From contig NZ_CALDGS010000011.1 of the NCBI RefSeq assembly GCF_937941905.1, forward strand, positions 1 through 55,021: a DNA stretch of 55,021 nt, written 5' to 3'. Positions within the stretch are counted from its first letter, which is position 1, and each line of letters starts with the position of its first letter. The position numbers and the translations under genes were made by a program. Shown here in pieces: positions 1-7,801 of this stretch. This stretch comes from an uncultured Mycolicibacterium sp. Its GTDB lineage: Bacteria; Actinomycetota; Actinomycetes; Mycobacteriales; Mycobacteriaceae. The notes beneath the pieces are model-generated. The model saw only the letters and a list, made by a program, of their open reading frames with translations. It had not been told where the DNA came from and made no database searches.

Positions 1-713
1 GTCATGCCGCGTCGTTTACAGTCGCGCAGCAGATCAGCCCACGACTCGGTCGATTCCCGGTAGCCGTCGGTGATCGCCACCAGCTCTTTGCGGCCGTCAG
101 CGCGCACGCCCAGCATCACCAGCAAACAGAGTTTTTCCTGGTCCAGGCGGACCTTGAGGTGGATACCGTCGACCCACAGGTAGACGTAGTCGGTGCCGGA
201 CAGGTCCCGGGCCGCAAACGCGCGGGCCTCGTCCTGCCACTGCGCCGTGAGCCGGGTGATCGTGGTGGCCGACAACCCCGCACCCGAACCCAGGAACTGC
301 TCCAATGCCGGGGTGAAGTCGCTGGTGGACAGCCCGTGCAGGTACAGCAGCGGCAGCACTTCGCTCATCTGCGGAGACTTGCGCGCCCAGGCCGGCAGGA
401 TCGCCGAGGACAACAGTTTGCGTTCGCCGGTGTCAGGGTCGACACGTTTGTCGTTGACTCGCGGCGCTTTGACCTGCACCGCACCGGCTGCGGTCAGCAC
501 CTCGCGGGGCTGGTGGTAGCCGTTGCGCACCACCAGGCGGTGGCCGTTCTCATCGAGCTGGTCGGCGCACTGGGCCACGTAGGCGGCGACCTCGGCCTGC
601 AACGCGGCGGCCAGCATCTGTCGCGCCCCGTCGCGGACGATCTCATCCAACAACGAGCGACCGGGAGTGTCGCTGTCGTTGGCGTCCTCGGCGTCGTGAA
701 CTACGGTGAGCAT
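1..713 (-). CDS. IS256-family (mutator-type) transposase, C-terminus cut by window edge
   Basis: About 237 residues read without a stop from the ATG at 711-713 to the left edge, so the C-terminal part lies outside the window. The protein has the mutator-transposase layout: an N-terminal region with LLDEIVRDGARQMLAAALQ, the stretch LYLHGLSTSDFTPALEQFLG around residues 124-142, and the first catalytic Asp in YLWVDGIHLKVR (about residue 182). The second Asp and the Glu of the DDE triad would lie beyond the edge. Known members cut and paste their element through short terminal inverted repeats; I could not delimit the right end of this element. It marks the left border of a catabolic island with other rearrangement scars. 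Assignment to IS256 is confident; the exact IS name is not. Confidence 0.9.
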   Translation of the reverse strand, partial: MLTVVHDAEDANDSDTPGRSLLDEIVRDGARQMLAAALQAEVAAYVAQCADQLDENGHRLVVRNGYHQPREVLTAAGAVQVKAPRVNDKRVDPDTGERKLLSSAILPAWARKSPQMSEVLPLLYLHGLSTSDFTPALEQFLGSGAGLSATTITRLTAQWQDEARAFAARDLSGTDYVYLWVDGIHLKVRLDQEKLCLLVMLGVRADGRKELVAITDGYRESTESWADLLRDCKRRGM

Positions 714-1196
714 GGGCGTACCTTCCCGAACCAGCGCGCCAACGCCGGCTCATGATCGGACCTACTGACATTCAGATCATCCTCGGGAAGGTGCGCCCAC
801 TTTCACGCCCCCACCCCGAGGCTCATCCACAGGTTCTGATCATTGCTCCCACCCGAAAGACAAACACCGCAGGTCAAACGACTATCAACTCCGAGAATCT
901 GCCGAGGTGTCCAAACTCAGGGGGATGACGAGCGGGGTACGGCGGCCGTTATGCGGTGATGAAACACGTTCCAATCTGCCTATCGGAGCGGTCCGAGTCC
1001 GATTTGCCACGAATGGTATGGCCAAACCGATCCAACGGGTGAATTTCGCCGAAACGCCAAGTTGAGTCCGATATCGGCAACCGGGTGTCGGGTGTCGGCC
1101 GAACGGGATGTGGCGCGCACCACTTGCTAGTGCTATTTTGGCCCTGTGGTCTGACCGTTTATCTCGGATCGAGATGTGGCGGTAAGGAGGGAGCGA
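714..1196. other. Intergenic region between IS transposase and LuxR operon
   Basis: No convincing gene in about 480 bases: the short ORFs on both strands lack recognisable motifs and the high-GC codon pattern of the neighbours. It should contain the right end of the insertion element (between about 720 and 900) and the promoter of the LuxR pair. The only clear signal is the palindrome GGTCTGACC at 1148-1156, listed separately. Confidence 0.6.
1146..1158. promoter_or_regulatory. Putative GntR/FadR-type operator, site 0
   Basis: GTGGTCTGACCGT contains the perfect odd palindrome GGTC-T-GACC at 1148-1156, 41 bases upstream of the LuxR start codon. It fits the general FadR-subfamily operator TNGTNNNACNA and is the exact reverse complement of the core at 7755-7763. 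It suggests that the LuxR pair is controlled by a GntR protein of this cluster. Confidence 0.5.
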
Positions 1197-2327
1197 ATGC
1201 TGACTTCGCAGACGTTGTCCGATGTCGGCGCCGACGTGTCGGCTGCGGTGAAGCGGGCCGAGGCGATCATCGCAGCCGCCGAAGGCAGCCGCAGTGAGGC
1301 GCGCGACGGGCATTCGCCGCGGGTCCTACGGGACCAGTTGATCGAGCTCGGGCGGGCCATCGAGGAGCGCCTGCTGCGGGCGGCCGATCCCGAGGAGATC
1401 GCCGCGTGCTCGGATCTGCTGATATCGGTGCTGGCGCTTCGGAACGAACTGCACGATCACGAGGTGCGGCAATGGGGGAGTGCGGTGACCGACATCGGCC
1501 GGGCGCTGGGCCGGCTCCGGGGGCAGCAGCCGCAGGAGATGATCCACACCACCCCGGAAGTGGTGTGCGACGTGCTGGACTTCCGGCGGTGCATGATTTC
1601 GACGGTGCGGGGGTCGGTCTGGCGGCCCAAGCGCCTGTATGTGCAGAATGCCCACTCCGACCCCGAGACGGAGCGGTTTCAGGCCTACATCGACGGCCGG
1701 CAGCTGCAGCTCGCGGACGCCCCGCTCGAGACGGAGGTGGTGCGCAAGCGTGCGGGTGCCCTCGTCAGTGCTCCGCACGAGGACCACCGCACCTTCAAGG
1801 AGATCGTGGAGGCCTCGGGCAGTTGGGGGTACATCGCCGCGCCGATCGTCGCCCAGGGGCGCGTCATCGGCATGCTGCACGCCGACCGCCCGCGTACCGA
1901 TCGAACGGTGACGATGCATCACCTGGAGTCGCTGGAGGCCTTCGCCGAATGCCTGGCGATCGCGTTCGAAAGCGCGGTGATGGCGCACCGGGCGGTGCAG
2001 CAGAAACGCGAGGTCGAGCAGTTGTTCGCGCACCTCGAGAACCTGGACGGCCGGTCGGCGCAGCGCCAGGCGGAGGCTGCGCTGGCGCCCGCCGAGGCGC
2101 CGGGTGGTCCGCAGCCGCGCGGTCCGCAGGCACCGCTGACGGCACGCGAGCGGGAGATCATGGCGCTGGTCGCCACCGGGGCCACCAATCGGCAGATCGC
2201 TCGAAATCTCATGATCTCCGAGGGAACGGTCAAGACGCATCTGAAGCACATCGCCAAGAAGCTCAACACCTCCAGCCGTGCCGCGGCGGTGGCCGCCTAC
2301 GCCGGACTGACCTCTGGGGCCCGATGA
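1197..2327 (+). CDS. LuxR-family regulator with GAF-like sensor domain (first of a pair)
   Basis: 376-residue DNA-binding regulator. The last ~65 residues form a LuxR/FixJ helix-turn-helix: LTAREREIMALVATGATN, then RQIARNLMISEGTVKTHLKH. Residues ~110-265 look like a GAF-type small-molecule domain (conserved GYIAAPIVAQGRVIGMLHAD), and the N-terminus is helical. The ATG at 1197 is preferred over an in-frame upstream start because AAGGAGGG (1184-1191) lies five bases before it. Its stop overlaps the start of the second regulator (ATGA), so the two are co-translated. No receiver domain or phospho-acceptor Asp is seen, so a ligand rather than a kinase probably controls it. Likely target: the catabolic genes downstream. 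Family is certain, ligand unknown. Confidence 0.85.
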   Translation: MLTSQTLSDVGADVSAAVKRAEAIIAAAEGSRSEARDGHSPRVLRDQLIELGRAIEERLLRAADPEEIAACSDLLISVLALRNELHDHEVRQWGSAVTDIGRALGRLRGQQPQEMIHTTPEVVCDVLDFRRCMISTVRGSVWRPKRLYVQNAHSDPETERFQAYIDGRQLQLADAPLETEVVRKRAGALVSAPHEDHRTFKEIVEASGSWGYIAAPIVAQGRVIGMLHADRPRTDRTVTMHHLESLEAFAECLAIAFESAVMAHRAVQQKREVEQLFAHLENLDGRSAQRQAEAALAPAEAPGGPQPRGPQAPLTAREREIMALVATGATNRQIARNLMISEGTVKTHLKHIAKKLNTSSRAAAVAAYAGLTSGAR

Positions 2328-3400
2328 ACGTCCATGCGGCGATTGCGCGGGTCAATGAGCTCAACCGTCGGATCTGCGACCTGCTGAGTGTCTCGGCCGT
2401 GCCCGACGCATCCACCCTGGAAGAATCAATTGCCTTGGCCGACAACGTTATCAAGCGCGTCATCGCGTCGGATCGGGACATCTGGTACGGCCCGGGCGCG
2501 GATGCCAGGCGCGCCGTGCTCGTCGACTTCCTGCACGCCCAGATCGAGGCGCGGGAATGCCACGATGACTCGAGGGCTCGGCAAGTCCGCGAGCTGACGG
2601 CCTCGATCCGAAGGCTGCGCGACGCCCGCTCGGTGCAACAGCTCGTGCGCCGGGCATGCGTCGAGTTGCGCGACGCCTTCGGATTCGACCACGTGCTGGT
2701 CTCCTTCGTCGAGGAGGACGCGTACGTGGTCGAGGACGCCCGCGGCAGCGGCTGTGTGTCGGTGGTCCCGCGCAGCGAGTGCCCGCCCGAACAACGGTGT
2801 GTCGCCGAACAGCGCACGATCCCTACCTGGGAGATGGATCTCCCACCGGCCCGGGGGTACCGGGACATCCTGGGCACCGTGCACTACCTCGTTGCGCCCA
2901 TCATCGCTGCCGGGCGCGTGGTCGCACTCGTCCATGTCGGCCGGGCCGACGGCTATCCGGCCCGAGATGCCGACCGCGACATGGTTGACGCGTTCACGTC
3001 GGTGTTCTCGGTGCTGTTGGAACGGATGCTCAACGTCGAACGGGTGGAGTCGCAGCGGGTGGCGATCGCCCGTGCTGCGGCGCTGGCCGCAGAAAGGGCT
3101 GATCGTCTTGCTGCAGCGGCGATTTCGCTTGAAATCGACCGCGAGGACGCCGCCGAACCCGCCGCCCTGCCCGCCGACTCCCCGTTGGTCGCGGCCCTGT
3201 CGGAACGTGAACGGCAGGTCTTCGAACGACTGGTTGCTGGTGCGTCGAACGCGGAGATTGCCGAGGAACTCGCTATCACCGTCGAGACCGTCAAGACCCA
3301 CGTGAAGCGGATCCTGCGAAAGATCGGTGCGGTCAACCGTTCCGAGGCGATTGCGCTCTATCTGGACGAGATCGGAAAATCCCGGTCGGCCTTCCAGTAA
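2324..3400 (+). CDS. LuxR-family regulator with GAF-like sensor domain (second of a pair)
   Basis: 358 residues, paralogous in layout to the gene before it: helical N-terminus, GAF-like middle (HYLVAPIIAAGRVVALVHVG, about residues 187-206) and a C-terminal LuxR HTH (LSERERQVFERLVAGASN followed by IAEELAITVETVKTHVKR). It starts inside the stop codon of the first regulator (ATGA at 2324-2327), so translational coupling is likely and the two proteins may act as a heteromer. The sensor halves differ clearly while the HTH halves are alike, suggesting different ligands on a shared operator. Palindromes at 3519-3625 downstream are candidate binding sites. Confidence 0.85.
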   Translation: MNVHAAIARVNELNRRICDLLSVSAVPDASTLEESIALADNVIKRVIASDRDIWYGPGADARRAVLVDFLHAQIEARECHDDSRARQVRELTASIRRLRDARSVQQLVRRACVELRDAFGFDHVLVSFVEEDAYVVEDARGSGCVSVVPRSECPPEQRCVAEQRTIPTWEMDLPPARGYRDILGTVHYLVAPIIAAGRVVALVHVGRADGYPARDADRDMVDAFTSVFSVLLERMLNVERVESQRVAIARAAALAAERADRLAAAAISLEIDREDAAEPAALPADSPLVAALSERERQVFERLVAGASNAEIAEELAITVETVKTHVKRILRKIGAVNRSEAIALYLDEIGKSRSAFQ

Positions 3401-3721
3401 CTCTATCTGTGGCCTAATCACGCTGTAGTTCAGCACGATTCGGATTTCTATGGTGGGTTCACCTGCTCTCTAAGCGATTTCACTTCTGCTCGGTAGGTTG
3501 CATCTTTCGCGTCCAAACTTACCATCGTGGTAATTACATTGGTGGGCAATCGATGTGATCAACTGACGACCGTCAGATTCGGGTATACCCCAAAAGGGGC
3601 AGCTGATATGTCCCATAGGGGAGCTGTCAACGCGGTGAACCCGAACTATTGTCGCTTCCATCCATTCAGCCGGTCGAGACATTGCGGTGTCGGCCGGCGC
3701 CCGGAGTCGGGAGGGGTGTTG
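3401..3721. promoter_or_regulatory. Palindrome-rich intergenic region upstream of mce remnant
   Basis: No gene seen. The second half holds several palindromes: TTACCA-TCG-TGGTAA (3519-3533), CTGACG-AC-CGTCAG (3563-3576), GGGTATACCC (3581-3590) and CCCC-AAAA-GGGG (3588-3599). The unit CCCC-AAAA-GGGG-C-AGCTG recurs in weaker form as CCC-ATA-GGGG-AGCTG at 3612-3624, about 24 bases on. This looks like a multi-site operator, presumably for the lost mce operon and possibly bound by the adjacent LuxR proteins. The regulator is inferred. Confidence 0.5.
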
Positions 3722-4087
3722 ATGGTCGCCGCGCTGATCGAAACCAAACCGGTCCGCGCCGTAGGCGGATTCTTCGCCATGTCCCTGGACACGCTGGTGC
3801 AGATGTTCCGCCCACCGTTCGCCTGGCGCGAGTACGTGCAGTACGTACCGCTCAACGACGGCAACAACTGGAAGGGCGATCCGAACGCCACCCTGTCCGG
3901 GCAGGACATCCCCCAGCTTCCGCCGGGCGCGGTGCGGGCGCACCCGGTCGCGCGACCGCCTCAGCCGCTAGTGCCGGCCGAACTGCTGGCCGGCGCGGAG
4001 GAGGGGGTGCAGCCGGGTGGCCCGGATACCGGGTCGGGCCGCAGATCGCTGCAGTCGCTGCTACTCCCGTCGGAGCCGGGGCAATGA
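3722..4087 (+). pseudogene. mce-operon remnant: YrbE N-terminus fused to Mce C-terminus
   Basis: 121-residue ORF behind a good ribosome site (GGGAGG, 3709-3714). Residues 1-~38 read as the start of a YrbE permease of an Mce lipid-import system (KPVRAVGGFFAMSLDTLVQ, then FRPPFAWRE). From about residue 40 it reads as the C-terminal tail of an Mce protein (YVPLNDGNNWKGDPNATLSG, then QDIPQLPPG, ending RSLQSLLLPSEPGQ). The permease membrane segments, the substrate-binding MCE domains and the rest of a normal yrbEA-yrbEB-mceA-F operon (about 8-10 kb) are missing. The simplest reading is one internal deletion that happened to stay in frame. The product cannot be a transporter. Family recognition is from memory of conserved motifs, not a search. 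Confidence 0.7.
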
Positions 4088-4175
4088 CGGGCAGACCGTT
4101 GCAGGAAAGGCGTTCGAAAACCCGGGGCGAGAGCCTCCCATCGGGCGGCGACGTTCATCACGAAGGAGCGAGGAC

Positions 4176-5864
4176 GTGACGAGCAGGCAACCGATCGGGC
4201 CGTACAGCCCGGACCAGATCGACGACTTCTACGCCACCGGGCAGTGGAAGGAGGTGAACCTCACCGACCTGCTGCGGCTGCGCGCCGAGACGCACGGCAA
4301 GAAGGTCTTCGTCACCGACGGCGTGCGGTCGATGACCTTCGCCGAGGTGTTCGCGGCGTCGCAGCGGCTCGCGCTCGGCCTGCACCGACGTGGGCTGCGC
4401 GCCGGTGACCGGGTGGCCGTGCAGTTGCCGAACTGGGCGGAGTTCGTCGTGGTCACCGCGGCGCTGGCGCGGATCGGCGCGGTGATGGTGCCGATCATGC
4501 CCATTTACCGGCGCGAGGAGGTCGGCCACGTGGTGGTCGACGCCGGGATCCGGATGGCCTTCGCTCCGGTCGGATTCGGCAAATTCGACTACCTCCCGAT
4601 GTACGAGGACATCCGGCGTGATTCGCCGACGCTGACCGACATCGTGGCGGTCCGGGCAGCGGAGCACGAACATGCCGGCCTCGCCGACCGGGACATCCTC
4701 GTGCTCGACGCGTTGCTCCCGGATGCACAACCCGCGCAGGTCGACGCCGAGATCGACTTCCGGGCCGACCCCGACGAGTTGTTCGTGATCGTCTACACCT
4801 CGGGCACCACCTCGGCGCCGAAGGGGTGCATGCACACCTTCAACACCTACGCCGCCGGGGCCCGGGCGCTGACGGAGGCATTCGGCCACACCGAGAACGA
4901 CGTACAGTTCGGGCCGTCGCCGATCACCCATACCACCGGTCTGGTGACCAGCCTGCTGCTTCCCTTGCTCGTCGGCGCGGCGACACATCTCATGCCGTCC
5001 TGGGATCCGAAACGGGCGGTCGAGGAGATCGAGCGGTACCGGTGCACGGCCGCAGTCACCGCGACCACGTTCCTGCAGACGCTGATCGCCGCGGCCGAGG
5101 AGATCCCGGACGCCGATCTGTCCTCGCTGCGGGTATGGACCTGCGCCGGGTCGCCCATTCCGGCCGCGGTTGTGCAGAACGCCAAGAAGAAGTTGCCGGG
5201 CACCACGATCCTGTCGCTGTACGGCCGCAGCGAGAACCTCTCCACCACCACCTGCACGATCACCGACGACCCGCGCCGGGCGGTCACCAGCGACGGCGCG
5301 GCGTTGCCGGGTGCCGAGGTGAAAATCGTCGGTCCCGACGGGCTGGAGGTGCCCCGGGGCACCGAGGGCGACATCGCCTATCGCGGCCCATCGCACATGC
5401 TCGGCTACCTGAACAACCCGGCCGAAACCGCGAAGCTGTACACCCCCGACGGCTTCTCCCGATCCGGTGATCTCGGGGTGATGGACCAGGACGGATACGT
5501 CAGGGTCACCGGGCGGATCAAGGACATCGTGATTCGCGGCGGCATGAACATCAGTGCTCGCGAGATCGAGGACCGGCTGGCCGCGCACCCGGATCTGACG
5601 GCGGTCGCCGTGGTGGGGATGCCGGACGAACGGCTGGGGGAGAAGGTCTGCTGTTTCGTGGTGCCCCGGGAGGGCCGTCGCGCACCGACGGTGGAGGATC
5701 TGCGGGAATTCCTGGTCGGACAGGGGGTGGCGATCCAGAAGACCCCGGAGCGGGTGATCGCCGTCGAGGCGCTGCCGATGACTGCCACCGGCAAGGTGCA
5801 GAAGCACATCCTGCGCGACCGGGTGCGCGCGGAACTGGCCGCCACCGGGAGGAGCTATCGGTGA
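4176..5864 (+). CDS. Acyl-CoA synthetase (AliA/FadD-like AMP-forming ligase)
   Basis: 562-residue ANL-superfamily ligase that activates a carboxylic acid to its CoA thioester through an acyl-adenylate. Visible motifs: P-loop VIVYTSGTTSAPKGCMHT (about residues 201-218), SLYGRSENL where most members have YGxTE, SRSGDLGVMDQDGYVRVTGR, and the catalytic Lys in TATGKVQKHILR near the C-terminus. The GTG start has AAGGAG seven bases upstream. It overlaps the next gene by four bases. Sequence style and the nearby BadH/BadI-like genes recall cyclohexanecarboxylate-CoA ligase AliA, so an alicyclic acid is a reasonable but unproven substrate. Confidence 0.85.
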   Translation: MTSRQPIGPYSPDQIDDFYATGQWKEVNLTDLLRLRAETHGKKVFVTDGVRSMTFAEVFAASQRLALGLHRRGLRAGDRVAVQLPNWAEFVVVTAALARIGAVMVPIMPIYRREEVGHVVVDAGIRMAFAPVGFGKFDYLPMYEDIRRDSPTLTDIVAVRAAEHEHAGLADRDILVLDALLPDAQPAQVDAEIDFRADPDELFVIVYTSGTTSAPKGCMHTFNTYAAGARALTEAFGHTENDVQFGPSPITHTTGLVTSLLLPLLVGAATHLMPSWDPKRAVEEIERYRCTAAVTATTFLQTLIAAAEEIPDADLSSLRVWTCAGSPIPAAVVQNAKKKLPGTTILSLYGRSENLSTTTCTITDDPRRAVTSDGAALPGAEVKIVGPDGLEVPRGTEGDIAYRGPSHMLGYLNNPAETAKLYTPDGFSRSGDLGVMDQDGYVRVTGRIKDIVIRGGMNISAREIEDRLAAHPDLTAVAVVGMPDERLGEKVCCFVVPREGRRAPTVEDLREFLVGQGVAIQKTPERVIAVEALPMTATGKVQKHILRDRVRAELAATGRSYR

Positions 5865-6838
5865 AAGCCGTTGTCCTCGAGGCGTTCGGCGGGCCGGAGG
5901 TGCTGGTGTCGCGGGCGGTCCCGGAGCCGCCGCAGCGTCGCGGCTGGGTCACGGTGGCGCTGCGAGCCAGTGCCCTGAACTGGCATGACGTCCTGGTTCG
6001 GCAGGGCCGGTACGGATCACCGTTGCCGCACATCCCCGGTGCGGACGGTGCCGGTGTCCGGGTGGACACCGGCGAAGAGGTGGTCATCCTGCCGTCGCTG
6101 TTCTGGGGTGCCGACAGCGCCGCCCCGGCACCGGAATTCGAGATCCTGGGCGACCGGGTGGCGGGAACCTACGCCGAGTACGTCAGCGTCCCCGAGGAGT
6201 GCGTGGCGCCCAAACCCGCCGGCTTGTCCTGGGCCGAGGCGGCGGCGCTGCCGCTGGTCGGGGTCACCTGCTACCGGGCCCTGGTCACCCGGGCGGGGCT
6301 ACGGACCGGCGAGTCGCTGCTGATCATCGGTGCCGGCGGGGGCATCGCCACGATGGCCCTGTCGCTGGGCGCCGCGCTCGGGGCGCGGGTGTGGGTGACC
6401 GCATCGACCGACGCCAAGCGTGACCGGGCGATCGCGGCCGGGGCACAGGGTGGGGTCCTGCACTCGGACGCCGACTGGCCGCAGCGCGCCAGGGAAATCT
6501 CGCCGGACGGGCGCGGTTTCGACGTGATCCTGGATGCGGTGGGGCTGTGGGGCCGCTCGGTGCAAGCGTTGCGCCCGGGCGGCCGGCTCGTCGTACTGGG
6601 GGCGAACGTCGCCGAGCGCGCGGACATGGACATCCGCGCCTTCTACTTCGGGCAGTACAGCCTGCTCGGCACCACGATGGGCAGCCCATCGGATTTTCGC
6701 GGCCTGCTCGATCTCGTTGCCAAGGGCCGGCTCTCGCGCCCGGTGATCGCCAGGACCTTTCCGTTGGCCGATGCGGCCGAGGCGCACCGGCACCTCGAAT
6801 CGGGTGGGGAGTTCGGCAAGATCGTGCTGCTGCAGTGA
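5861..6838 (+). CDS. MDR-family zinc-type alcohol dehydrogenase / quinone oxidoreductase-like protein
   Basis: 325 residues of medium-chain dehydrogenase/reductase type. The GroES-like N-terminal half starts KAVVLEAFGGPEVL and the Rossmann half carries LIIGAGGGIATMALSLG and DVILDAVG. The Cys ligands of the structural zinc lobe are absent, which favours the quinone oxidoreductase/enoyl reductase branch using NADPH. The GTG start overlaps the ligase stop (GTGA at 5861-5864) with GGGAGGAG ahead, so it is co-translated with the ligase. Reduction of an alpha,beta-unsaturated intermediate would fit the operon; substrate unknown. Confidence 0.8.
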   Translation: MKAVVLEAFGGPEVLVSRAVPEPPQRRGWVTVALRASALNWHDVLVRQGRYGSPLPHIPGADGAGVRVDTGEEVVILPSLFWGADSAAPAPEFEILGDRVAGTYAEYVSVPEECVAPKPAGLSWAEAAALPLVGVTCYRALVTRAGLRTGESLLIIGAGGGIATMALSLGAALGARVWVTASTDAKRDRAIAAGAQGGVLHSDADWPQRAREISPDGRGFDVILDAVGLWGRSVQALRPGGRLVVLGANVAERADMDIRAFYFGQYSLLGTTMGSPSDFRGLLDLVAKGRLSRPVIARTFPLADAAEAHRHLESGGEFGKIVLLQ

Positions 6839-6857
6839 ACGTTGCCGCCGCACCCGG

Positions 6858-7274
6858 TCACCCGGCCGTGCGCACCCGGGCGGTGGCGGTGACGACAACA
6901 CGGTCACCGACCGCGCCCTGCAAGGCCAGACTCGCTGTCGCCGTGCCGTTCTCACCGGGCGTGATGTTCTCGACCCGGCCGGTGAACTGGATGGTCTCGC
7001 CGAGCGCGAGCGGGGAGGCGAACCGGACCTGGTACGACAGCAGGTGCTCGACGTGCACCAGGTCGCACAGCCAGGCCGCGAGCATCCCGGCGTGCATCTG
7101 GCCCATGGCGATGACGCCCGCCAGGCCCGCCGCGCGCGCGTACTCCGGGTCGTGGTGCAGCGGGTTGAAGTCACCGCCGGCACCGGCGAACCGCACGATG
7201 TCGGTCTGGGTGATCGGGCCGATCGTCCTGAGCGGCAGCGTTTCTCCGGCTTGCAACGTCTTCGGTTGCCGCAT
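6858..7274 (-). CDS. MaoC-type (R)-specific enoyl-CoA hydratase, catalytic subunit
   Basis: 138-residue single hot-dog protein with the intact hydratase motif GAGGDFNPLHHDPEYA, supplying the catalytic Asp and His. It hydrates an enoyl-CoA (or dehydrates a hydroxyacyl-CoA). The ATG at 7274 is chosen over an in-frame TTG at 7280, which would sit only three bases from the GAAAGGGG ribosome site. It begins two bases after the stop of its partner gene. The pair resembles HadA/HadB and ChsH1/ChsH2, in which only one subunit carries the motif; this is the HadB-like, active one. Confidence 0.85.
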   Translation of the reverse strand: MRQPKTLQAGETLPLRTIGPITQTDIVRFAGAGGDFNPLHHDPEYARAAGLAGVIAMGQMHAGMLAAWLCDLVHVEHLLSYQVRFASPLALGETIQFTGRVENITPGENGTATASLALQGAVGDRVVVTATARVRTAG

Positions 7275-7276
7275 TC

Positions 7277-7735
7277 TCAAGCACCCCTTTCGATCAGGAC
7301 TTCACGTTGTCTCGCCACGGTCGCGCCGGACCCGTCGACCCAGGTGGTCTCCAGCGTCACCAGTCGCATCACCCCACCTCGGCGGCCCGTTCTGGTGTCG
7401 TCCGCCACGACGCGGCGGGTCCCCCGGAGTCGGTCGCCGACCACGAGCGGGCGCAGGTACTCCCATTCCACCGATCCGACGACGACCCGTTCGATGGCCA
7501 GACCCAGCGCCTGTACGAAGCCACGCTGATCGCGATAGTGGCCTGCCACAACGAGATAGGTCGGCGTGGCGGGGATGTTGTCAAATCCTGCGGCCCGCGC
7601 GGCGGTCTGGTCGGTGTACACCGGATCCGTGGCGCGGGTGGCCCGGGCGAACTCCCGGACCTTGCCCGCCTCGACGCGGAACGAGACTTCGTCGAGTACG
7701 GCCGATGCCTCCGGGGGCGTCGGTGAACGTTCCAT
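7277..7735 (-). CDS. MaoC-like dehydratase N-terminal domain protein (non-catalytic partner subunit)
   Basis: 152-residue hot-dog protein of the FAS1-like/HadA type (FARATRATDPVYTDQTAARA). Where the active partner has GDxNPLHxD this protein has TDPVYTD, lacking the catalytic His, so it most likely contributes substrate-binding surface in a heterodimer with the product of the next gene. The ATG at 7735 follows a near-perfect AGGAGGAG. It is transcribed away from the acyl-CoA dehydrogenase at 7802, and the 66-base gap holds an operator-like palindrome. Confidence 0.8.
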   Translation of the reverse strand: MERSPTPPEASAVLDEVSFRVEAGKVREFARATRATDPVYTDQTAARAAGFDNIPATPTYLVVAGHYRDQRGFVQALGLAIERVVVGSVEWEYLRPLVVGDRLRGTRRVVADDTRTGRRGGVMRLVTLETTWVDGSGATVARQREVLIERGA

Positions 7736-7753
7736 GTGCTCCTCCTGGATTTT

Positions 7754-7764
7754 TGGTCAGACCT
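7754..7764. promoter_or_regulatory. Putative GntR/FadR-type operator, site 1
   Basis: TGGTCAGACCT with perfect core GGTC-A-GACC (7755-7763), in the short divergent promoter region between the MaoC pair and the acyl-CoA dehydrogenase. On the minus strand it reads TACAATAGGTCTGACCAAA, closely matching site 4 at 26847-26857 including the flanking TACAA and AAA. A repressor here could shut both operons. Confidence 0.6.
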
Positions 7765-7801
7765 ATTGTACGGTTAGTCCGATGATGTTGGGAGGGTTCG
7801 G

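Noticed and set aside
885..1313. 142-codon minus-strand ORF in the region between IS and LuxR
   Set aside because: No family resemblance, overlaps the LuxR start and the putative operator.
1406..2323. N-terminal extension of the second LuxR protein in the frame of 1406-3400
   Set aside because: Upstream residues are low-complexity Gly/Ala/Arg from the wrong frame of the first LuxR gene; the true start is the ATG overlapping its stop at 2324.
3470..3943. 157-codon minus-strand ORF over the mce scar
   Set aside because: The opposite strand carries recognisable YrbE and Mce segments and a ribosome site; the minus frame has no motif.
4158..5807. 549-codon minus-strand ORF opposite the ligase at 4176
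   Set aside because: The plus frame has all ANL ligase motifs; the minus frame is a shadow.
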